Assembly (NCBI RefSeq): GCF_003063545.1
Contig: NZ_NESD01000001.1
Span: forward strand, 744,001 to 808,000
Origin: Limnohabitans sp. Jir61
GTDB taxonomy: Bacteria > Pseudomonadota > Gammaproteobacteria > Burkholderiales > Burkholderiaceae_C
Length of the DNA: 64,000 nucleotides
Direction: 5' to 3'
Positions 1 to 9,721 of this stretch are shown here, in pieces. The notes below the pieces were generated by a model. The model made no database searches. It had not been told where the DNA came from and worked only from the letters and a program-made list of their open reading frames with translations. Each line of letters starts with the position of its first letter. Within the stretch, counting starts at the first letter, position 1. A program made the position numbers and the translations under genes.

Positions 1-492
1 GTGAGCTTGCAAGATTGGCAGCACGTTTTGAATGTCAATCTGACAGGCTATTTGCTTTGCTCACGCGCATTTGTCGAACCAATGAAGTCAGAAGGGCGTG
101 GCAGTGTAGTGAACATCGCTTCAATTTCTGGTTTGTTCCCGCAGTCGGGCAGCGGCTCATACAGCGCAAGTAAAGCGGGTGTTTTGCAAATGTCTCGGCA
201 GATGGCAGTGGAGTGGGGGCCGCTGGGGATTCGTAGCAATGCCATTTGCCCCGGCATGATTCGCACGGCTTTGTCAGCCAAGTTTTATGAGGTGCCTGGC
301 TTTGAAGCCAAGCGTGCTGCAGTCACCGCCAGTCGACGCGTAGGTGAGTCCAGCGACATCGCCAATGTGGCTTTGTTTTTGGCCAGTGAACGCTCGGCTT
401 ATGTGAACGGCGCTGAGCTCGTGGTTGACGGCGGCATGCAATGCATGTTGATGGACATGGTGCCTCGGCCTGGCTACAACCAATCGAATTGA
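1..492 (+). CDS. SDR family oxidoreductase (5' end may lie outside the window)
   Basis: YSASK catalytic motif, NAICPGMIRT and C-terminal VDGG; no Rossmann TGxxxGxG in the ORF, so N-terminal part is missing. Confidence 0.85.
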   Translation: MSLQDWQHVLNVNLTGYLLCSRAFVEPMKSEGRGSVVNIASISGLFPQSGSGSYSASKAGVLQMSRQMAVEWGPLGIRSNAICPGMIRTALSAKFYEVPGFEAKRAAVTASRRVGESSDIANVALFLASERSAYVNGAELVVDGGMQCMLMDMVPRPGYNQSN

Positions 493-503
493 GGAGTTGA
501 ACA

Positions 504-2204
504 ATGTCTTTTCCAACGCAATGTGATGTGATCGTGGTCGGCTCAGGTGCTGCAGGTTTGTCCTGTGCCATCACCGCCAAAAAGCGCGGTTTGAATGTGG
601 TGGTACTTGAAAAAGAACCTGTCTTTGGTGGCACAACTGCTTTGTCGGGGGGGGTGCTGTGGATACCCTTGAATCACCACGGCGTGAAGCAAAATTCCCA
701 AGATACGGCTGACTTGGTGCACACCTACATGATGCAAGAGACTGGTGCCTTTTACGACCAACAAGCGGTGCAAACCTTCATCGACAACGGCGTCAAGATG
801 GTGGATTTCTTTGAGCGTGAAACGGAGATGCAATTTATCCCCACGCTTTACCCTGACTATCACCCCGATGTGGCAGGTGGCGCAAACATTGGCCGATCAA
901 TATTGGCTAAGCCCTATGACATTCGTGGCCTTGGTAACGATATGAAACGATTGAAGCTGCCTTTGAAAACTATCACCTTCATGGGAATGATGTTCAATTC
1001 TTCGAATGCAGATTTGAAGCATTTTTTCCGTGCTACTAAATCACTGACATCGTTCATTTATGTCGCCAAGCGTTTGGTCAATCACATGAAAGAGTTGGTT
1101 TTGTATCAACGCGCTGTGCAAGTCACTAGCGGTAATGCATTGGCCGCTCGTTTGGCTAAGTCAGCGCTTGACTTGGGCATCCCCATCCTCACCGCTACAC
1201 CCGCTGAAAAAATATTGTTCGAAAACGAACAAGTGGTTGGTGTGCAAGCTGGTGGCGAAGCTGTGAGGCGCAATATTCATGCGCGCGTTGGTGTGGTGTT
1301 GGCGTGTGGTGGCTTTCCGCATGACGTTCAGCGAATTGCAAAGACATACACCCACTTAAAAAGCGGAGGAGCGCACCTGTCGCCCACACCTCAATCCAAC
1401 ACAGGCGATGGCGTGCGCTTGGCAGAAACTTTGGGTGCGGATACGCGTATTCGATTCAAAGACTCTGCCGCTTGGATGCCTGTGTCTAAGGTGGATTACG
1501 GTGACGGTGAAGTAGGCGTGTTTCCGCATTTGTTGGATCGCTACAAGCCCGGTGTGATAGGTGTGCTGCGCAACGGCAAACGTTTCACCAATGAATCCAA
1601 CTCCTACCACGATGTAGGTGTCGACATGATTCGTGCATGCGAAGGTCAATCAGAAACAGCTATGTGGCTGATCTGTGACAAGACCACACTGGGTAAATAC
1701 GGGTTGGGCTTTGTCAAACCAGCACCTATGCCCATTGGTAAATTCATTCGTAACGGGTATTTGTTTTGCGGCAACACGCTCTGTGAATTGGCACAAGCCG
1801 CTGGCCTCAATCCACAAGCCTTGGAAGAAACGGTGCGCGATTACAACATAGGCGCCGTAGAAGGACAGGATTTGCAATTTGGTCGCGGCACTACCGCCTT
1901 CAATCGCTACTTAGCTGATCCTGAGCAACAACCTAACCCTTGTGTGGCACCCATTCTGAAAGGCCCTTTCTATGCGGTCAAAGTTGTGATGGGTGACTTG
2001 GGAACGTTTGACGGCATTCAAACCACGGTGGTGGGTGAAGTTAAAAAACAAGATGGCTCTGTGATTCGTGGTTTGTATGCTGTCGGCAATGACCGAGTCA
2101 GCATCATGGGTGGCAAATATCCCGCGGCGGGCATCACACATGGCCCCAATATGACTTTTGGTTACGTGACCGGCCAGCACTTGGCTGACTTGGCAGGAGT
2201 TTGA
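504..2204 (+). CDS. FAD-dependent oxidoreductase (3-ketosteroid-delta1-dehydrogenase / fumarate reductase flavoprotein-like)
   Basis: N-terminal VVGSGAAGLSCAITAKKRGLNVVVLEKEPVFGGTTALSGG dinucleotide-binding motif; C-terminal YPAAGITHGPNMTFGYVTGQHLA. Confidence 0.88.
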   Translation: MSFPTQCDVIVVGSGAAGLSCAITAKKRGLNVVVLEKEPVFGGTTALSGGVLWIPLNHHGVKQNSQDTADLVHTYMMQETGAFYDQQAVQTFIDNGVKMVDFFERETEMQFIPTLYPDYHPDVAGGANIGRSILAKPYDIRGLGNDMKRLKLPLKTITFMGMMFNSSNADLKHFFRATKSLTSFIYVAKRLVNHMKELVLYQRAVQVTSGNALAARLAKSALDLGIPILTATPAEKILFENEQVVGVQAGGEAVRRNIHARVGVVLACGGFPHDVQRIAKTYTHLKSGGAHLSPTPQSNTGDGVRLAETLGADTRIRFKDSAAWMPVSKVDYGDGEVGVFPHLLDRYKPGVIGVLRNGKRFTNESNSYHDVGVDMIRACEGQSETAMWLICDKTTLGKYGLGFVKPAPMPIGKFIRNGYLFCGNTLCELAQAAGLNPQALEETVRDYNIGAVEGQDLQFGRGTTAFNRYLADPEQQPNPCVAPILKGPFYAVKVVMGDLGTFDGIQTTVVGEVKKQDGSVIRGLYAVGNDRVSIMGGKYPAAGITHGPNMTFGYVTGQHLADLAGV

Positions 2205-2539
2205 CTATGTTGTCATTGCAAAAGCCTTTGATAGATCATCGCATCTACACCATTGCCTTGCGAAAGATGCCTGAGTTTTTAGAGGTGTTTAACACCTTGG
2301 CGATGCCCGTTCTGATGGAAACCTTGGGCCATCCGATTGGGTTTTACACCAGCATGGTGGGACCACAAAATCAATTTGTGCATTTGTGGGCTTATGACGA
2401 TTTGGCTGATTACGAGCGCCGTTGCCGCGCACGTGATACCCATCCTGATTTTTCAGCTTACTTAAAAGCATCTGGCCATCTGATCACAGCGCAAGAGACG
2501 CGTTTGATCAGAGCAGTTGATATGCATGGCTTGAAATGA
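2201..2539 (+). CDS. NIPSNAP family protein
   Basis: IYTIALRKMPEFLEVF...GFYTSMVGPQNQFVHLWAYDDLADYERRCRAR pattern; overlaps the preceding stop codon. Confidence 0.8.
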   Translation: MTMLSLQKPLIDHRIYTIALRKMPEFLEVFNTLAMPVLMETLGHPIGFYTSMVGPQNQFVHLWAYDDLADYERRCRARDTHPDFSAYLKASGHLITAQETRLIRAVDMHGLK

Positions 2540-2549
2540 AAGCTCGCAC

Positions 2550-3350
2550 ATGACACATATTCCTTCAGTAGCCATCGTGACCGGTGCTGCAGAGGGCATC
2601 GGCTGGGCAACTGCCCAGTGTTTGGCTAATGCAGGTTGGCATGTGGCTTTGTTGGATTTGAATGGCGATTTGGCTAAACAGCGCGCACGCGATCTGGGGC
2701 ATGGTCACACAGGTTGGGCTTGTGATGTGACTCAATTGGATGCGGTTAAGACATGTGTCGCGAACGTTCGACAGGCACATGGATTGATTGATGCGCTGGT
2801 TAACAACGCGGGTATTGCGGACCAAACCTTGCTCACGCTTGAGCAAGACATTAATGCATTTGACCGTGTGCTGTCGGTCCATTTGCGTGGCACATTTTTG
2901 ATGTCGCAACACGTGATTGCGTGCATGGCGCAGCAAGTCCGTGATGCGCAGGGCGTGCGCGGTGCAATTGTGAACATTGGCTCAATTGCCAGCTTCGGTG
3001 GCATTCCAGGCCGCAACGCGTATTGCGCTGCCAAAGCCGGGGTGTTGGGCATGACGCGCGCCTTGGCCAGTGAGTGGGCACGACGCGGTATCCGTGTGAA
3101 TGCAGTGGCGCCTGGGTATGTGAAAACAGCCTTGGTAGAAAAGTTGGCAGAGCAGGGGGCTATTGATGGTGCGGCAATTGCACGTCGAACGCCGCTGGGC
3201 CGGATGGCGCGCACCTCAGAGGTGGCGCAAGCGATTGCATTTTTGGTGTCCGCACAAGCCAGCTACATCACGGGAGCGGTTTTGCCCGTGGATGGTGGCT
3301 GGATGGCCTTGGGTGCACCAGATGCAGCATTGGGTCCGATCGAAGTTTAG
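2550..3350 (+). CDS. SDR family oxidoreductase
   Basis: TGAAEGIG, NNAG, YCAAK, VDGG motifs. Confidence 0.9.
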   Translation: MTHIPSVAIVTGAAEGIGWATAQCLANAGWHVALLDLNGDLAKQRARDLGHGHTGWACDVTQLDAVKTCVANVRQAHGLIDALVNNAGIADQTLLTLEQDINAFDRVLSVHLRGTFLMSQHVIACMAQQVRDAQGVRGAIVNIGSIASFGGIPGRNAYCAAKAGVLGMTRALASEWARRGIRVNAVAPGYVKTALVEKLAEQGAIDGAAIARRTPLGRMARTSEVAQAIAFLVSAQASYITGAVLPVDGGWMALGAPDAALGPIEV

Positions 3351-3378
3351 AAAAAATATCACAAGGAGACATACAACC

Positions 3379-4230
3379 ATGTTGACAATCAATTTGTTCA
3401 ATGGCCTTGTTTATGGTGCATTACTGATCGTGATGTGCTCTGGTTTGGCCTTGATTTATGGCTTAAGGCGCGTTGTGAATTTCGCACACGGTTCGCTCTA
3501 CATGATGGGTGCGTACCTAGGCTACACCATTGCAGTTAATAGCAATTTTTGGGTGGCCCTGGTGGCCGCACCTGCGGTGATGGCCCTTTTTGGCGTGTTG
3601 CTGGACCGTTACGGTTTTCGCTTGTTGCAAGACCGTGATCCTTTGACGGTGGTGTTGGTGACCTTTGGTTTGTTACTGGTGATTGAGGACATGGTGCAAA
3701 CCATTTGGGGCAAGAGTAACTTGTCCGTCGCCGCACCACAAGCCTTGGCATTCACTGTTGACTTGGTCGGCACGCCCGTGCCAGCCTACCGCATTGGTGT
3801 AATCGTAGTCGGGTTGTGTGTAGCCATTGGGCTGACCATGTGGTTGCGTTTTTCCAAAATTGGTTTGTTTGTCCGTGCGGCCAGCACCGACCCTGTGACT
3901 ACATCGATGCAAGGCGTGAACACCGATTTGCTTAGTGCTGGTGTCGTTGGCTTAGGGACCGCGTTGGCCGGCTTGGCTGGTGTGGTGGCCGCTCCTTTTT
4001 TATCGCTCTCACCTTCTATGAGTGCGGACGTGATCATTGACTCCTTCGTGGTTGTGGTGATCGGTGGCTTGGGTTCATTAGCAGGGGCCTTCATTGCCGC
4101 CATGCTGCTCGGTATGGTGCAGGCGATTGGTGCTGTGTATTTGCCCGACACCGCCGTGTTGTTGCCCTTTGTTTTCATGGTTGCTGTGTTGATCTGGAAG
4201 CCGTCTGGCTTTGCAGGCAGCCGTACTTGA
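3379..4230 (+). CDS. branched-chain amino acid-type ABC transporter permease (LivH family)
   Basis: MLTINLFNGLVYGALLIVMCSGLALIYGLRRVVNFAHGSLYMMGAY; RBS AAGGAGA upstream of ATG 3379 (shorter than ORF-track start). Confidence 0.92.
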   Translation: MLTINLFNGLVYGALLIVMCSGLALIYGLRRVVNFAHGSLYMMGAYLGYTIAVNSNFWVALVAAPAVMALFGVLLDRYGFRLLQDRDPLTVVLVTFGLLLVIEDMVQTIWGKSNLSVAAPQALAFTVDLVGTPVPAYRIGVIVVGLCVAIGLTMWLRFSKIGLFVRAASTDPVTTSMQGVNTDLLSAGVVGLGTALAGLAGVVAAPFLSLSPSMSADVIIDSFVVVVIGGLGSLAGAFIAAMLLGMVQAIGAVYLPDTAVLLPFVFMVAVLIWKPSGFAGSRT

Positions 4231-4243
4231 ATTAGGAGACCTT

Positions 4244-5221
4244 ATGACGATGAATCGTTCATTGCTTGCCTCAGCGCTGGCATTGCTGTTGGGGGTGGGG
4301 GTGGTTACGGGGGTGTCTTCTGGCACCGTGTTATCGCTTTTCACCCAAGCCATTGTGTATGCCGTATTTGCGCTTGGCATTGGTGTGCTGTTGAAGCAAA
4401 ACGGGATGGTCAGTTTTGGTCATGCCTTGTATTTCGGATCAGCTGGCTATTTGCTGGGCATCATGTTGCAGCTGCAAGTGGCATCGGCTGAAACTATCAT
4501 TTTGTGGACGCTGTTGATCATTACGGTGGTTGGATTTATTTTTGGTCTCATCATCGTGCGTGTGCCAGGTGTAGCGTTTGGTATGTTGACGTTGGCGATT
4601 GGCCAAATGTTTTACCTGACGGCCTCTCGCGCACGCGGATTCACCGGTGGTGCAGATGGGATGAATATCGATTGGCCATCTAACTTGTTTGGTTTTCCTG
4701 TGTCGCAAATTTTGAAGCCCAGCAGCATGTTCCTCATTTGCTGGTCCACCTTGGTGGTGGTGATGTTCTTGGTGGCGTGGTTGTTGCGCAGCCGTTTTGG
4801 GGCCATCACCGAAGCCGTGCGTGACAACGAAGAGCGCGCGCGATTCATTGGCATCTCTACATTGTTGCCACGTGCCTCGGTCTATGCCTTGTCTGCCTTG
4901 ATCACCGCTGTGGCGGGTGTGTTGTCTGCACTCAACACAGGTTTTGTCTCACCAGAGAACTTGCATTGGAGCTTGTCTGGTATGACCTTGATGATGGTCG
5001 TGGTAGGTGGCTTCAAAGTGTTGTGGGGGCCTGCGCTGGGTGCGGTGGTGTACTTCATTTTCAAAGACATCTTGGGTGACTACGCTAGCCATTGGATGAC
5101 GATTTTTGGCTTGGTGCTGATTGCAGTGATCGTTTTTTCACCCACTGGCATTGCGGGTGCTTTGATGAGCTGGTTCTTGCCAAAGCAAACAGCAGGTAAG
5201 CCAGCAGTGCGTGGCCACTGA
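4244..5221 (+). CDS. branched-chain amino acid-type ABC transporter permease (LivM family)
   Basis: LivM-like TM pattern, GVAFGMLTLAIGQMFY, AVRDNEERARFIGI; RBS TTAGGAGAC before ATG 4244. Confidence 0.92.
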   Translation: MTMNRSLLASALALLLGVGVVTGVSSGTVLSLFTQAIVYAVFALGIGVLLKQNGMVSFGHALYFGSAGYLLGIMLQLQVASAETIILWTLLIITVVGFIFGLIIVRVPGVAFGMLTLAIGQMFYLTASRARGFTGGADGMNIDWPSNLFGFPVSQILKPSSMFLICWSTLVVVMFLVAWLLRSRFGAITEAVRDNEERARFIGISTLLPRASVYALSALITAVAGVLSALNTGFVSPENLHWSLSGMTLMMVVVGGFKVLWGPALGAVVYFIFKDILGDYASHWMTIFGLVLIAVIVFSPTGIAGALMSWFLPKQTAGKPAVRGH

Positions 5222-5241
5222 ATCGTCAAGAGGATCGACAT

Positions 5242-5961
5242 ATGACTGACTATGTATTGCAAGCAGAAGACGTAGCTATCCATTACGGCGGTGTGAAAGC
5301 TGTGGATGGTGTGGCTCTGACCTTAGAGAAGGGACAAATTCGCGGCCTCATAGGTCCCAACGGCGCGGGCAAGTCCACCGTGATTGATGCCATCACTGGG
5401 CGTCGCCAACTCACCCGAGGCAAGGTGGTGCTGCGCGGTGAAGATGTGTCTCAAATGGGTGTTGTAGAGCGGCGCATGCGCGGCTTATCACGCAGCTTTC
5501 AACGCACCAGTATTTTTGGACAAATGCTGGTGGGCAAACAAGTTGAGCTGGCTTCGCACAAGATGGGTGTTGCGGATTCGCAGGCCGATGCACAAGCGGT
5601 GTTGGAAGAGTTGGACTTGTGGCCCTTGGCCAACGTCGAGGCGCAAGAGCTAGGTTACGGCGAGCAACGCCGTTTGGACTTGGCGTTAGCGCTGGTTGGG
5701 CGTCCGTCGGTCTTGCTGTTGGATGAGCCAATGGCTGGCTTATCGGTCAAAGAGTCCTTGGATTTGGCTCAGCATTTGAAGCGATTGACATCGTCATGGG
5801 ATGTGTCAGTCTTGCTGGTCGAACACGACATGGATGTAGTGTTTGGTATTTCAGATGTGGTGACGGTGTTTGAGCTTGGACGTGTCATCTCTAGTGGTGA
5901 GCCAGCGTTGGTGCGTGCTGACCCTCGTGTGCGCGAAGCTTATTTGGGGAGTGCCGCATGA
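5242..5961 (+). CDS. ABC transporter ATP-binding protein (LivG family)
   Basis: Walker A GPNGAGKST, LGYGEQRRLDLALAL signature region, Walker B VLLLDEP. Confidence 0.93.
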   Translation: MTDYVLQAEDVAIHYGGVKAVDGVALTLEKGQIRGLIGPNGAGKSTVIDAITGRRQLTRGKVVLRGEDVSQMGVVERRMRGLSRSFQRTSIFGQMLVGKQVELASHKMGVADSQADAQAVLEELDLWPLANVEAQELGYGEQRRLDLALALVGRPSVLLLDEPMAGLSVKESLDLAQHLKRLTSSWDVSVLLVEHDMDVVFGISDVVTVFELGRVISSGEPALVRADPRVREAYLGSAA

Positions 5962-6662
5962 GTGCTTTATTAAATTTAAAAAATCTCAACGCTTACTACG
6001 GCGCAGCTCACATCTTGCACGACCTTAGCTTGCATGTGAATGCAGGAGAACGTGTGGCACTGATTGGCCGAAATGGCGTGGGCAAAACCACGGTAGTTAA
6101 TACTATTTTGGGTTTGGCCACGCTGCGTGAGGGGACCGTTGGTTTAGATGGCAAGTCGTACACGAAGTTGCGCGCATACATGGCTGCTCAGCATGGGATG
6201 GCAGTGGTGCCACAGGGGCGCTGTATCGTGGCAAATTTATCAGTAGAAGAAAACTTGTTGCTTGGCGCTGCCGTAGGTCGCAAGGGACCTTGGTCAGTAA
6301 AGGAAATCTACAAGTTGTTTCCGATCCTCGAAGAGCGCGCCCACACTCCTGGTACTGCGTTGTCTGGTGGTCAGCAGCAAATGCTAGCTGTGGGGCGTGC
6401 CTTGATGGCCAACCCGTCTTTGATTTTATTGGATGAGCCCACTGAGGGGCTGGCACCTGTGATCGTGGATCAGTTGGCAGTGATCTTTAACCAAGTCGCG
6501 GATCAAGGGACGGCATTGCTGCTAATTGAACAAAACATGAGTTTGGTCGTGCGCGTGGCAGAGCGCTATTTGGCGATGGCCAAAGGTGCGGTGGTGGCGC
6601 AGGGGCGCGTGGAGAACTCGCGAGAGTGTTTGCATGATCTTGAAAGTCATGTGATGGTTTGA
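5958..6662 (+). CDS. ABC transporter ATP-binding protein (LivF family)
   Basis: Walker A GRNGVGKTT, LSGGQQQMLAVGRAL, LILLDEPTEGLAP. Confidence 0.93.
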   Translation: MSALLNLKNLNAYYGAAHILHDLSLHVNAGERVALIGRNGVGKTTVVNTILGLATLREGTVGLDGKSYTKLRAYMAAQHGMAVVPQGRCIVANLSVEENLLLGAAVGRKGPWSVKEIYKLFPILEERAHTPGTALSGGQQQMLAVGRALMANPSLILLDEPTEGLAPVIVDQLAVIFNQVADQGTALLLIEQNMSLVVRVAERYLAMAKGAVVAQGRVENSRECLHDLESHVMV

Positions 6663-6718
6663 TTTTTTCGAAAACGGTGGTCGGACCGCATCCGGCAAAT
6701 TCAATAAGGAGACAAGAC

Positions 6719-7909
6719 ATGTTCAAAATGAAAAAAGTTCAAGCAGCGGTGGCAGTCGTCGCATGGGTTGCAGTGTTGCCATTCAGTGTGATGGCGCAAG
6801 GCAAAGAACCCGTCAAAGTCGGATTGGTTTCATCCAAGTCGGGTGTGTTTGCTGAGCAAGGCGAAGAAGTGATACGCGCCATCAAATTCGCGATTGAAGA
6901 AGCCAATACCAAAGGTGGTGTGGATGGCCGTAAGGTGGAGTTCCAAGAGGCTGATGACGAAGGTACGCCCGATGCTGGTCGTCGCGTGGCTGAAAAATTG
7001 GCACGTGATGGCTACAACTTGTTGATCGGTGCCATTCCATCCTCTATTTCTTTAGCAATTGCCCAAAACTTGGACCGCTGGGATGCTGCGTATTTTGTGG
7101 TGGCCAGCAAATCTGACAAGATCACAGGCGACACCTGCAAGCCACGCGCCTTCCGCACCAATCACGCGGACAATATGGACATCGCCATGATCAACCAATG
7201 GGCGAAAAACTTGCCTGGTAAAACCTATGCGGTGATGGCGGCAGACTATGTATGGGGTCGTGACTCGGGCGAATCGTTTAAAAAAGCCGCTGAGTCTATT
7301 GGTAAAACTGTTCCTTTGACCTTGTACGCGCCTTTAGGCACGAAAGACTTCTCACCTTATATCGCGCAATTGAAAGCTGCTAACGTGGATGCGGTGTGGG
7401 TGGCAGAGACAGGTCGCGATGCGATTGCGTTTGTGAAACAAGCAGAAGAATTTGGTTTGATTCCTAAAACCAAATTGGTGGGCCATTCGTTGATCTTGAA
7501 CTTCATGATCAATGGGACAGGCAAAGCCCTGGAAGGCACACCTGGCACCACGGGTTACACGCCTGACATTGACAGCGCACGTAACAAAGCATTTGTGTCC
7601 GCATGGCGTGCCAAGTTCAATCGCTTGCCAACCGACAACGAAGGCCAAGCCTACAACGGTGCACAAGTGATGTTTGAAGGCGTCAAGCTTTCTAAAAGCG
7701 TGAAGCCAGAAGATGTGAGTAAATCATTGCGCGGTGCTCAAATAGACTCCATTTATGGCAACGTGACCATGCGCGCGGCAGATAACCAATTGTTGCTACC
7801 CAACTACGTTGGCCGCGCCAAAGTGGCTGACGGTGTCTTGCGTCCTGTGATTGAACAAACTTTCCCACCTTCCATCATTCCTGCCCCTTCGCCGCTGTGC
7901 AAAATGTAA
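6719..7909 (+). CDS. ABC transporter substrate-binding protein (Liv/periplasmic binding protein type 1 family)
   Basis: Signal peptide MFKMKKVQAAVAVVAWVAVLPFSVMAQ; KVGLVSSKSGVFAEQGEEVIRAIKFAIEEAN; RBS AAGGAGA. Confidence 0.9.
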   Translation: MFKMKKVQAAVAVVAWVAVLPFSVMAQGKEPVKVGLVSSKSGVFAEQGEEVIRAIKFAIEEANTKGGVDGRKVEFQEADDEGTPDAGRRVAEKLARDGYNLLIGAIPSSISLAIAQNLDRWDAAYFVVASKSDKITGDTCKPRAFRTNHADNMDIAMINQWAKNLPGKTYAVMAADYVWGRDSGESFKKAAESIGKTVPLTLYAPLGTKDFSPYIAQLKAANVDAVWVAETGRDAIAFVKQAEEFGLIPKTKLVGHSLILNFMINGTGKALEGTPGTTGYTPDIDSARNKAFVSAWRAKFNRLPTDNEGQAYNGAQVMFEGVKLSKSVKPEDVSKSLRGAQIDSIYGNVTMRAADNQLLLPNYVGRAKVADGVLRPVIEQTFPPSIIPAPSPLCKM

Positions 7910-7924
7910 ACATGTGAACCCATC

Positions 7925-7954
7925 GCCACCTGCTGAAATGCAGGTGGCTTTTTT
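7925..7954 (+). terminator. Rho-independent terminator
   Basis: GCCACCTGC-tgaaat-GCAGGTGGC followed by TTTTTT directly after the Liv substrate-binding gene. Confidence 0.9.
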
Positions 7955-7968
7955 CATGGAGACAAGTC

Positions 7969-8772
7969 ATGCATGTATTGATTACTGGCGCCACAGGGGG
8001 TATCGGGCAGGGTATCTGTGAAAGTCTATGCCAAGCCTATCCGTCGATTTATCCTGACCTTCATTTAACGGTAACCAGCTCCACAGAGGGGGAACGATTG
8101 CAGACTTTGGTACATCGTCTGCGAGCCACAGGGGTGAGCGTACAAGGACTTAGCGGTGATGTGACGCAGCATCAAGTCTGCGAACAACTTGTGAGGGATG
8201 CCGTTCGAGTGCACGGAGACATAGACGCCTTGGTGTGTGTGGCCGGTGCCTCAGGACCAGGCAAGTTAGAGAGCTTGCCCGTTGAGCAGTGGGACATGAC
8301 CTTCCATCTCAATGTGCGCTCTGTGTGGGTGATGGCAAAAGCCGCCTTCGAATCTTTGAAAAAAACACAAGGCAGTATCACGGCGATTGCGTCTATGTCT
8401 GGCTTGAGTCCGCATCCCGGCTATGGTGCTTATTCACCTGCCAAAGCTGCGCTGATCATGTTGTGTCGACAGCTGGCACAAGAGTGGGGTTGCTTGGGTA
8501 TTCGTGCAAATACGGTGTGTCCTGGCATGATTCGAACGCCTCTGACGGAAGCGGTCTACCAAGATGAACACATTAAGCAGCAGCGAGAGGCCCTGGTACC
8601 AATGCATCGAATCGGTCGAGCGGATGATATTGGCGAGGCTGTAAAGTACCTGATCAGCCCACAAGCTTCTTATGTAAATGGCCAAAACTTGGTGGTCGAT
8701 GGTGGCATCAGTGATCACATGCTTTCAATGATTCCTGGACGCCCTGGAAAAACTGCTGTAGTCAATAGCTGA
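7969..8772 (+). CDS. SDR family oxidoreductase
   Basis: TGATGGIG, YSPAK, CPGMIRTPL, VDGG; C-terminus resembles the first SDR (MLSMIPGRPG vs MLMDMVPRPG). Confidence 0.88.
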   Translation: MHVLITGATGGIGQGICESLCQAYPSIYPDLHLTVTSSTEGERLQTLVHRLRATGVSVQGLSGDVTQHQVCEQLVRDAVRVHGDIDALVCVAGASGPGKLESLPVEQWDMTFHLNVRSVWVMAKAAFESLKKTQGSITAIASMSGLSPHPGYGAYSPAKAALIMLCRQLAQEWGCLGIRANTVCPGMIRTPLTEAVYQDEHIKQQREALVPMHRIGRADDIGEAVKYLISPQASYVNGQNLVVDGGISDHMLSMIPGRPGKTAVVNS

Positions 8773-8814
8773 AAAAACTGGGTCATTAATATTTTTGTAA
8801 GGAGTCAAGATTTC

Positions 8815-9618
8815 ATGGATCTTCAACTTAAAGGTAAACGTGCGTTAGTCACAGGCGGAAGTCGTGGCATTGGTAAAGCAGTCGCACGCGCGTTGGCAGC
8901 AGAAGGTGTTGATGTTGCTCTTCTTGCGAGAGATAAAGCCCAACTTGCATTGACAGCTTCCGAGCTTTCAGGGCTCACGGGACGTTTAATCATTGGCGTT
9001 TGCGCTGATACAGGTGACCTTGATGCCGTAAAGAAAGCCGTCATCGAAGCTGAAGAGGCCCTAGGCGGCGGCCTTGATATCTTGGTCAACGCAGCGGCAG
9101 AGCCCGCTGGCTATGCGAAGCCACCAGGACTCGCAGAAATTACGGGTGAATACTTCCATCAACAATTAGATATCAAGGTTATGGGCTACCTACGTACGGC
9201 GCAGGTCATGGCTCCTGGCATGAAGGCGCGTGGCTGGGGGCGCATCATCAACATCAGTGGATTAGCAGCGCGATCAACAGGCAATGCTGTAGGGAGTATT
9301 CGAAACGTCAGCGTGGCTGCATTGACTAAAAACCTCGCCGATGAATTGGGACCATTTGGAATTAATGTCACTGTGGTGCATCCGGGGTTGACCGTGACTG
9401 AGCGTACCGCTGCATTGGTGACCCATCAAGCTCAAAGTAGAGGCGTCAATGAGTCCGTGGTACTTGCGGACTTCAATGCTGGAAACTCCACAGGAAAAGT
9501 TGTGACAGCTGTAGAAGTTGCAGATGTGGTTGCCTTCCTTGCATCTCCGAAGTCGCGGGCTATTAACGGTGATGCAATTCCTGTAGGAGGTGGCTCACCG
9601 CGTGTGATTCACTATTGA
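8815..9618 (+). CDS. SDR family protein with altered catalytic motif
   Basis: TGGSRGIGKAVARALA Rossmann motif, DELGPFGINVTVVHPG; the expected YxxxK reads GSIRN. Confidence 0.85.
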   Translation: MDLQLKGKRALVTGGSRGIGKAVARALAAEGVDVALLARDKAQLALTASELSGLTGRLIIGVCADTGDLDAVKKAVIEAEEALGGGLDILVNAAAEPAGYAKPPGLAEITGEYFHQQLDIKVMGYLRTAQVMAPGMKARGWGRIINISGLAARSTGNAVGSIRNVSVAALTKNLADELGPFGINVTVVHPGLTVTERTAALVTHQAQSRGVNESVVLADFNAGNSTGKVVTAVEVADVVAFLASPKSRAINGDAIPVGGGSPRVIHY

Positions 9619-9721
9619 TCTATTTTGGGGCTGCGTGTTATTTCCAACGGCATCTGTAATCACTGGGCAAGAAATCACAATTTGCGGCGGTTCTTCGCTG
9701 CATCAATGAATTAAATCCATC

